From contig CAKZKT010000056.1 of the NCBI GenBank assembly GCA_937124585.1, positions 1 through 56,845 of the forward strand: DNA of 56,845 nt. The letters are read 5' to 3'. Source of the DNA: an uncultured Anaerolineae bacterium (GTDB taxonomy: Bacteria; Chloroflexota; Anaerolineae; CG2-30-64-16). A program made the position numbers and the translations under genes. The notes below the pieces were generated by a model. That model had not been told where the DNA came from, made no database searches, and saw only the letters and a program-made list of their open reading frames with translations. The first letter of the stretch is position 1, and each line of letters starts with the position of its first letter. This document shows, in pieces, positions 26,780 to 32,408 of the stretch.

Positions 26780-27978
26780 TCACAGGAAGCGCACGGCCGC
26801 GGGGTCAACGCCGGCCGCGGCGCGCAACCGGACGGCCAGCGCGGCCTCGTCACCGCTCTCGGCTGTGGCCGGCCGCTACGGCCGCAGCCAGGCTCTCGCC
26901 ATCGGCTAGCGCGCGATAGAAGCCGGCGGCAAAGGCGATGGCCGCCGCATCGGCCACGGCTGCGGTCATGCCCACCACACAGGCCAAGGCCCCCAGCAGC
27001 GCGTCGGCCAGGGTGTCGGTCCAGCAGGCGTTGAGCACGACGCAGCACACACCCCCGGTGACCCCCATCAGGCCGGCCAGCGCCACCGTGCGACCGCCGC
27101 GGATCGCCCGGTGGCGTCCTCCAGGTAGAGCTGGCCCCCTCTCGCTGCCGTGGCCGGCGCAGTGAACGATGGTTGGCCGGTGGCGCAGCAGCGCGTCCAG
27201 CAGATCCTCGATCCGGACGGCCCATTGTTGGGCCAGGCGGAAGCGGTCGCCGTGGCGCGCCTTCTGGTCCAGGCGCAGCCGCGCGGTGTCCAACGGGTTG
27301 GCGGCCAGGAACAGGAGGCTGACGGCCGCCGCGGGCGCAGATGCGGGGGCCGGGAAGAGGCCGGCTGCTGCGCCGATGATGTCGGTGACCGTGGCGGTGC
27401 CGCCGCTTTCGGCGTGGGCCGAGCTGATGTATTGATCGCCCGCGGCCTGGTAAACGTGGCCGCCCACCCGCAGGCCGCGGTTGTCAAAGACCGGCGCGGC
27501 CGTGAGTTGACGGGCCAGCGCCGCGACCTGAGCGGTGGCCCGACGCAGATGCTCCAGGGCGGCCGCGGGGTCGCCCCAGCCCGCCAGCAGGGCCGCGAAG
27601 CCTTCCAGCCGCGCCATGAGCGCGGCGCTATTACGGGCCAGCCCCTACAAGATCAGGCCGTGGAACGCGCGCCAGGCGGCCTCGTCACGCAGCAGCCGCG
27701 CCTGAAACGCGGATGCGCAGGCCGGCAGCAGCTCGCAGCTCAGGAATGCGACCTGGCGGGAGTCGTGCCCATGGAGCAGGCCGGCCCGCGGTGACGACCT
27801 CAAGTCGCGCCTCGTTGTCCCGGTAGATCAGCTGGTTGCCCGGCCGGCCGCCGGCGTCCTTGTAGGTCAACTCGATGACGGACGTGCCGTACCACTTGAC
27901 GTCAATAACTGTTACCAGACTGTTCGGGAGGATGCCTCTGACCGTGGCGCCACGGGTCAAGTCTTCGAGTCGGGCCAT
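26780..27978 (-). pseudogene. chimeric pseudogene: helicase N-terminus joined to CHAT-domain protein
   Basis: The first 68 residues from the ATG at 27978 (MARLEDLTRGATVRGILP, then VTVIDVKWYG and LIYRDNEARLEVVTAGRP) match the N-terminus of SNF2/DEAD-type helicases. At about 27775 the sequence switches to another protein readable as DSRQVAFLSCELLPA, AFQARLLRDEAAWRAFHG, an in-frame TAG at 27645-27647, then MARLEGFAALLAG, a GGHVYQAAGDQYI tag and a caspase/CHAT-like domain with LLFLAANPLDTARLRLD, IVHCAGHG and VVLNACWTD. Frameshifts occur near CCCCC 27135-27139 (one extra base), near 27090-27100 (one missing) and near 26860, after which DEAALAVRLRAAAGVDPAAVRFL ends at 26780. The His and Cys of the caspase-like dyad survive in pieces, but no intact product is possible as read. 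Confidence 0.75.
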
Positions 27979-28027
27979 ATGCTGTCACCTTACTTCCCTG
28001 ATGATGGTAACGATATCCCCGTCCTGC

Positions 28028-28151
28028 CATGAAAATCAATGCCAGGACATGAAGACGCCGAGGCACCAGGAGAACCATAGGTCTTCGCGTCCTTGCGCCT
28101 TTGTGCCTTGGCGTTTTTACCCGCCGTAACAATGCCCGTGGCATGAAAATC
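28028..28151. repeat. palindromic element flanked by CATGAAAATC direct repeats
   Basis: CATGAAAATC occurs at 28028-28037 and 28142-28151. Between them lies an imperfect inverted repeat, the left arm near 28051-28070 (GACGCCGAGGCACCAGG) pairing with the right arm near 28098-28117. The layout is like a small non-autonomous element with a ten-base target duplication, inserted between a promoter and the helicase-fragment gene. Confidence 0.45.
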
Positions 28152-28157
28152 GCGTCA

Positions 28158-28186
28158 ATTATACCGGGACAACCTTCCCCGCGCAA
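28158..28186 (-). promoter_or_regulatory. promoter of the helicase-fragment pseudogene
   Basis: On the minus strand TTGCGC (28181-28186) and a perfect TATAAT (28158-28163) are 17 bases apart, pointing toward the ATG at 27978. The palindromic element at 28028-28151 lies in the presumed leader. The remaining part of 28187-28408 shows nothing recognisable. Confidence 0.55.
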
Positions 28187-28408
28187 AGTCGCGCAGCATT
28201 CGGCAGTCATCCGGCAGTCCCATGTGCTTGACTTTCTGTAAGAACCGATCTGGAAGGTGCCATCCACGTGTCGGGCATTCCGCAGGCGTCTGCGAAGTCC
28301 CGCGACAGCGATGGCAGGTGGGCACGGCTCATTTTGGTCGGATGATCTGCCGTCAACGATGACGTATCAGGCGCCTGGTATCCTTGCTCATTCGGTCAGG
28401 GAGGCCCC

Positions 28409-28615
28409 ATGCACACCGTCCGTATCTTCATCCTGCGCCTGCTGGTGGACCCATCCGAGCCGGAGGCGCTGCGCGGCGCGATCCAGCCCATGCCGGAGGG
28501 CGCGGCGCAACCGTTCGCCGATGAACAAGAGTTGCTGAAGGCGTTGCATCGGTTGGCCTACCCGGCGGAAACATCTGTCGCAGAGCGGGGAACGGACGAA
28601 ACCCCCGACCGGTGA
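28409..28615 (+). CDS. small protein similar to the 19883 gene product
   Basis: A 68-residue protein. The ATG at 28409 has GGGAGG 5 bases upstream. It contains VRIFILRLLVDPSEPEALRGAI and a FADEQELLKALHRL helix, a pattern shared with the small protein at 19883-20140. No membrane segment or enzyme motif is visible. It stands alone in front of the repeat-propeller gene. Such short proteins may be conserved accessory factors; the function is unknown. Confidence 0.6.
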   Translation: MHTVRIFILRLLVDPSEPEALRGAIQPMPEGAAQPFADEQELLKALHRLAYPAETSVAERGTDETPDR

Positions 28616-28734
28616 GACTTCGGTCCCGGACGTCGGCGAGTTTCGTTTCCGGTGCGCAACGGAACAGACGCCCCGATGCCGGATCGGGTTTCCGGCCGGG
28701 TTTATCCCAAGACCGATTTTGTGCGGAGGCGAAG

Positions 28735-30812
28735 ATGAAGCGCGAGGCTTTGATGCGAACACCGTGGCTCCCTCTCGTTCTGCTGGCGATTTTCGTGACC
28801 GTTATGGGGGTATCTTTTGCTCCGGAGATCGTTTCCGGAGAGCGCACCAGCATGCCCGATCTCTCCAACCGACCGCTGGATAACCTGTGGATCACCAACG
28901 AACGGGTGCTCCATTTGGAGGCGGTTGGCGATCTTCTGTACATCGTGGGGTGGTTTGATCGTGTCGGACCGCACACCGGTCTGGCAGCGCCGTTCAATAC
29001 GAACAATGGTGCCCTTCTGCCCAACTTTCCCCGATTGGACGGCGATTGGAACGCTGATGTCCGGGCGATCGTGCCTGACGGCAGCGGGGGATGGTACATC
29101 GGCGGCGAGTTTCTCACCGTGGACGGGATGCCCCTGCGAAATCTTGCACATATTCATGCCGATTATTCGCTGGACCAAACCTGGAAACCCGATCCCAATG
29201 GCCCGGTCTATGCCCTGCTGGTCAGCGACGGAACCCTGTACGTCGGTGGTGATTTCACCACCATCGGCGAGCAGGAGCGCCAGCGCATCGTTGCGCTGGA
29301 CGTGGACACCGGCGCGCTAACCTCATGGAATCCGGCGGCTGACAGCACGGTGCGTGCCATGGCTGTATCCGGAAACGCGCTGTACGTGGGGGGATATTTT
29401 CAGCAGATCGGCGGAGAGCCCCGCGCCTATGCGGCAGCCCTGGACCGAGCCAACGGGCAGGTATCGGATTGGAACCCGCTCTCCAACGGGCCGGTATTGA
29501 CCATGGTGGTGAGCGGGACGACCGTCTACGCCGGTGGATATTTCAGCCAGATCGGCTGGCGCAGCCGCACCAGTATCGCCGCTCTGGACGCTACCACCGG
29601 TCAGGCGCTCAACTGGAGCGCCGGGTTAAGCGGGTCATATCCGACCGTGTCCGCCCTGACTGTCAGCGGCAACACGGTCTATGTCGGCGGCTACTTTGAG
29701 AGGGTGAATAACAGCCTCTGTGCTCACCTGGTTTTCCTGGATGCCAACACGGGTTCGGTCCGGCGGTGCCCAGGTGTAGACGCGGACGGGGGTGTGTATG
29801 CTCTCGCGCTGAGCGGCGACACGCTCTATGTGGGAGGGAGATTTGCCGGCATTGCCGGCCAGCCGCGAACCCACCTGGCTGCGCTGGATGCCAGCACCGG
29901 CGCGGTCAAAGAATGGAATCCGGCCCCCGACTGCCCGGTCAGAGCCTTAGTCCTCGGCGGGGATACGTTGTACGCCGGGGGATGCTTCCGCAGCAGCGCG
30001 ATGCTGCTTCGTGACGGCCTCGCTGCCATCCATATCCCCGATGGGCGGCCCACCACCTGGACCCCACCGGATATTGGTGGGGGGGAGTGTGCGGTCCTTT
30101 GTCATCAGCGGCACCACCATCTACATCGGCGGAGATTTTAGCAGCGTGGGTGGGCTACCGCGCGATGGCCTGGCTGCCCTGGACCTGACCACCGGTCAGG
30201 TGACCGATTGGAACCCCCTGCCCTACGGCCAGGTCTACGGCACCATCCGGACGATGGCGCGCGCCGGGAACACGCTCTATGTGGGCGGCGACTTGCAGAT
30301 CACCGGGGAGCAGGAGCGGCGCAACCTGGCCGCGGTGGATATCGCGACCGGCACGCTCCTCCCCTGGGCGCCCCGGCCCAGCCTGCCGGTGAATACGATG
30401 GTGGTGAGTGGGGGGAAACTCTATGTCGGCGGCGAGTTCTCCACCATCAACGACGAGTCTCACAAGTGTCTGGCCGCGTTTGACCTGAGCACCGGTCAGT
30501 TGCTCCCCTGGAAGCCCGCCGAGCGAGGCTGCATAGAAGTGAAAGCCCTGACCGTGAGCGGCGATACGCTCTATGCGGGAGGCGACTTTTACATGATGGA
30601 CGGTCAGGAGCGAAACAACCTGGCGGCCATAGACCTGAACACGGACAACGACTCCCTGGAACCCCGATTCTGACGGGATCGTGTGGGCCGTGGAGGTGAG
30701 CGGAAATACCGTCCTGGTAGGAGGTGATTTCCGCAACATCGGTGGACAACCGCGCAACCGGCTGGCCGCCCTGGACGCGACCACGGCCCGGCCCAACGCC
30801 TGGAACCCCTAG
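28735..30812 (+). pseudogene. exported repeat beta-propeller protein with two frameshifts
   Basis: The start at 28735 (GGAG upstream) encodes a signal peptide, then at least ten repeats of about 45-50 residues with the consensus V.G.TLYVGG.F..IGG..R..LAALD..TG....WNP, a delta-60/PQQ-like propeller. Two breaks interrupt it. At the seven-G run 30079-30085 one extra G shifts the frame, after which IGGDFSSVGGLPRDGLAALD continues. At the CCC run 30654-30656 one extra C shifts it again, after which WNPDSDG, VEVSGNTVLVGGDF and LAALDATT run to a TAG at 30810-30812. Apart from these two homopolymer indels the gene looks intact, so sequencing error is as likely as real decay. Probably a cell-surface or secreted protein; ligand unknown. 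Confidence 0.75.
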
Positions 30813-30846
30813 AAACCGGCCCTGTTTGCGCAAAAACAAGGTCCCA

Positions 30847-31062
30847 ATGTCCAAAAGTATCCGGCATCAACTGATCTTGGCGCTGGTGGTGATCCTGCCG
30901 CTGGCGTGCCTGAGCGCGCTGCTGTTGGCATTGGGCGGCACATCCGATGTCGCTGCGGTGTCTCGCATCTACTACGTCAAACGCGACGCCCCCGGCCCCT
31001 CCCACAATGGCTTATCGTGGTCCACAGCTTTTACGGATGTCCAGCAGCGCCTCGACCGCTGA
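30847..31062 (+). pseudogene. N-terminal stub of an exported parallel beta-helix protein
   Basis: A 71-residue frame with a signal peptide (LILALVVILPLACLSALLLALGG) followed by RIYYVKRDAPGPSHNGLSWSTAFTDVQ, the typical beginning of Chloroflexi beta-helix proteins of the choice-of-anchor-Q/Pmp-like type. It stops after DVQQRLDR at 31062, where such proteins normally continue for several hundred residues. A palindromic repeat copy (31102-31132) follows within 40 bases, so the rest was probably lost by an event involving that repeat. No good ribosome-binding site is seen before 30847. Confidence 0.6.
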
Positions 31063-31101
31063 GTCCTGCTAGGCGCGCCAGGACCTTCCAGGGGAGATTC
31101 G

Positions 31102-31132
31102 CAGGCATCTTTCAGAGTGCCCGGCACGTGGA
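31102..31132. repeat. palindromic repeat, CACGTGCC family, partial copy
   Basis: CAGGCATCTTTCAGAGTG followed by CCCGGCACGTGGA matches the right two-thirds of the perfect hairpin at 32332-32375. The left arm is replaced by a diverged sequence. Other DNA in 31063-31195 has no visible feature. Confidence 0.55.
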
Positions 31133-31195
31133 CACGACTTATTTTCATCGCTCCCTATACATAGACCGGCGCACAGACGGCTGATGTGCAGGCTG

Positions 31196-31224
31196 TTGGC
31201 ATAAGCATCACTGTGTGGTAAACT
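31196..31224 (+). promoter_or_regulatory. promoter of the caspase/NACHT-FGE operon
   Basis: TTGGCA at 31196-31201 and TAAACT at 31219-31224 are exactly 17 bases apart, and the -10 is preceded by TGG (extended form). The caspase gene ATG is 50 bases downstream at 31274. Confidence 0.65.
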
Positions 31225-31273
31225 GATCGGTGATCCAGCCCATAAGTCAACCACACACCGAGAGGAGGTTCCG

Positions 31274-32283
31274 ATGGCATTTCAGCAAGGCCACGCGCTG
31301 GTCATCGGCGTGGGGACGCATCGCTACCATCCCGGCCTCGACGTGCCCATCACCGTGGCGGACGCGGGGCGGTAGTGAACGTGCTGCGCGATCCGAACGC
31401 CTGCGGCTATCCTGCGCAGCAGGTGCGCGCCCTGCACCGGGGCGAAGCAACGAAGCCGGGCATCCTGGCCGGCCTCGACGAGCTGGCCGCGCGCGCCGGC
31501 ACGGGGGACACCGTCTTCCTCTTCTTCTGCGGCCACGGCGCACGGGGCACCGACGGGGACTACTACCTGGTGAGCCACGACGTGCGGCTGCAGGGGGATC
31601 GCGTGGCGGCCGGCACGGGGGTGAGCGAGGGGGAGCTGCTGCAAAAGCTGCGCGACATCCAGGCCCGGCGCATGCTGCTGATCTTCAACGCCTGTCACTC
31701 GGGCAATATCTCGCCAACCCTGGAGCCCGGGCGGGAAACGCTGGCCACCGCCAATCCCGACGCAGATACCGCCGCGGCCCTGTTGGGCACAGGCCAGGGC
31801 CGCATCATCATCACCGCCTGCCGCGAGGAGCAGGTCTCCTACATCGGCACGGGGCGGCTGACGATCTTCACCCAGGCGCTGGTGGATGGGCTGCGCGGCA
31901 AGGGGGTGCGCAACAGCAACGGCTTCATCAGCGCCTTCAGCCTCTACGAGCACGTCTACGAGGCGGTGACCGAGGCCGTGCGGGCGCAGATCGGCGCGGT
32001 GCAAGAGCCGGAGCTCACGGTGCTGCGCGGGGTCGGCCCGTTTGCGGTGGCCCTGTACCGCGGGGCCAGCGCCCTGGGCGACTTCCCCGCCGGCGAGCGG
32101 CCTCCTGCAGACATGGCGGTGCGCGAAGTGCCGCGAGAGCGGAGCGCCTGTCGCTTCGAGCAGCGCGTGTACACCGGCGGCGGCGCCTACATCGGCGGCA
32201 ACGTCAATGTCGGCTGCGACTTCATCGGTCGGGATATGATCGTGTACGGCGACGAGGTGCACGGCGACAAGATCGGCGGCTGA
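31274..32283 (+). pseudogene. caspase-like (peptidase C14) protein, one frameshift
   Basis: The ATG at 31274 has AGGAGGTT upstream and encodes QGHALVIGVGTHRYHPGLD, the first strand of bacterial caspase-like (metacaspase) proteins, then hits TAG at 31373-31375. One missing G in the GGGG run 31366-31369 would restore the continuous frame starting VVNVLRDPN. The rest is intact: catalytic His in FFCGHGARG, the SHDVR loop, catalytic Cys in LIFNACHSGN and the C-terminal helices. The final 45 residues form a Gly-rich tag (GGGAYIGGNVNVG, CDFIGRDMIVYGD) matching a tag at the N-terminus of the NACHT protein encoded next. Known relatives are executors of regulated cell death or conflict systems; partnership with the NACHT protein is inferred. 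The single indel may be a base-calling error. Confidence 0.8.
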
Positions 32284-32331
32284 GCCAGGCCCGGCAGGTA
32301 ACCATGCCGCGTGTGCGGCGCAGCGTACGCC

Positions 32332-32375
32332 TCCCCACGTGCCAGGCATCTTCCAGAGTGCCTGGCACGTGGGGA
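32332..32375. repeat. perfect hairpin repeat between the caspase and NACHT-FGE genes
   Basis: Arms of 17 bases (32332-32348 and 32359-32375) are perfectly complementary with a TCTTCCAGAG loop. It is the best-preserved copy of the CACGTGCC-type family and lies in the 125-base gap between two genes probably transcribed together, where it could also attenuate or stabilise mRNA. No T-tract follows it. Confidence 0.8.
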
Positions 32376-32408
32376 CATTCTCAGCGCAGTGAACCAGGAG
32401 GCACCTCC

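Noticed and set aside
26655-26780. 5' end of a group II intron after the truncated kinase
   Set aside because: The segment begins with a GTGTG-like sequence and has short pairings, but no domain V or intron-encoded RT follows, so it cannot be supported.
31230-32408. Extension of the NACHT-FGE protein upstream to 31230 as one 1377-residue protein
   Set aside because: The added part is an out-of-frame reading of the caspase gene (Arg/Gly-rich), and a perfect AGGAGG precedes ATG 32409.
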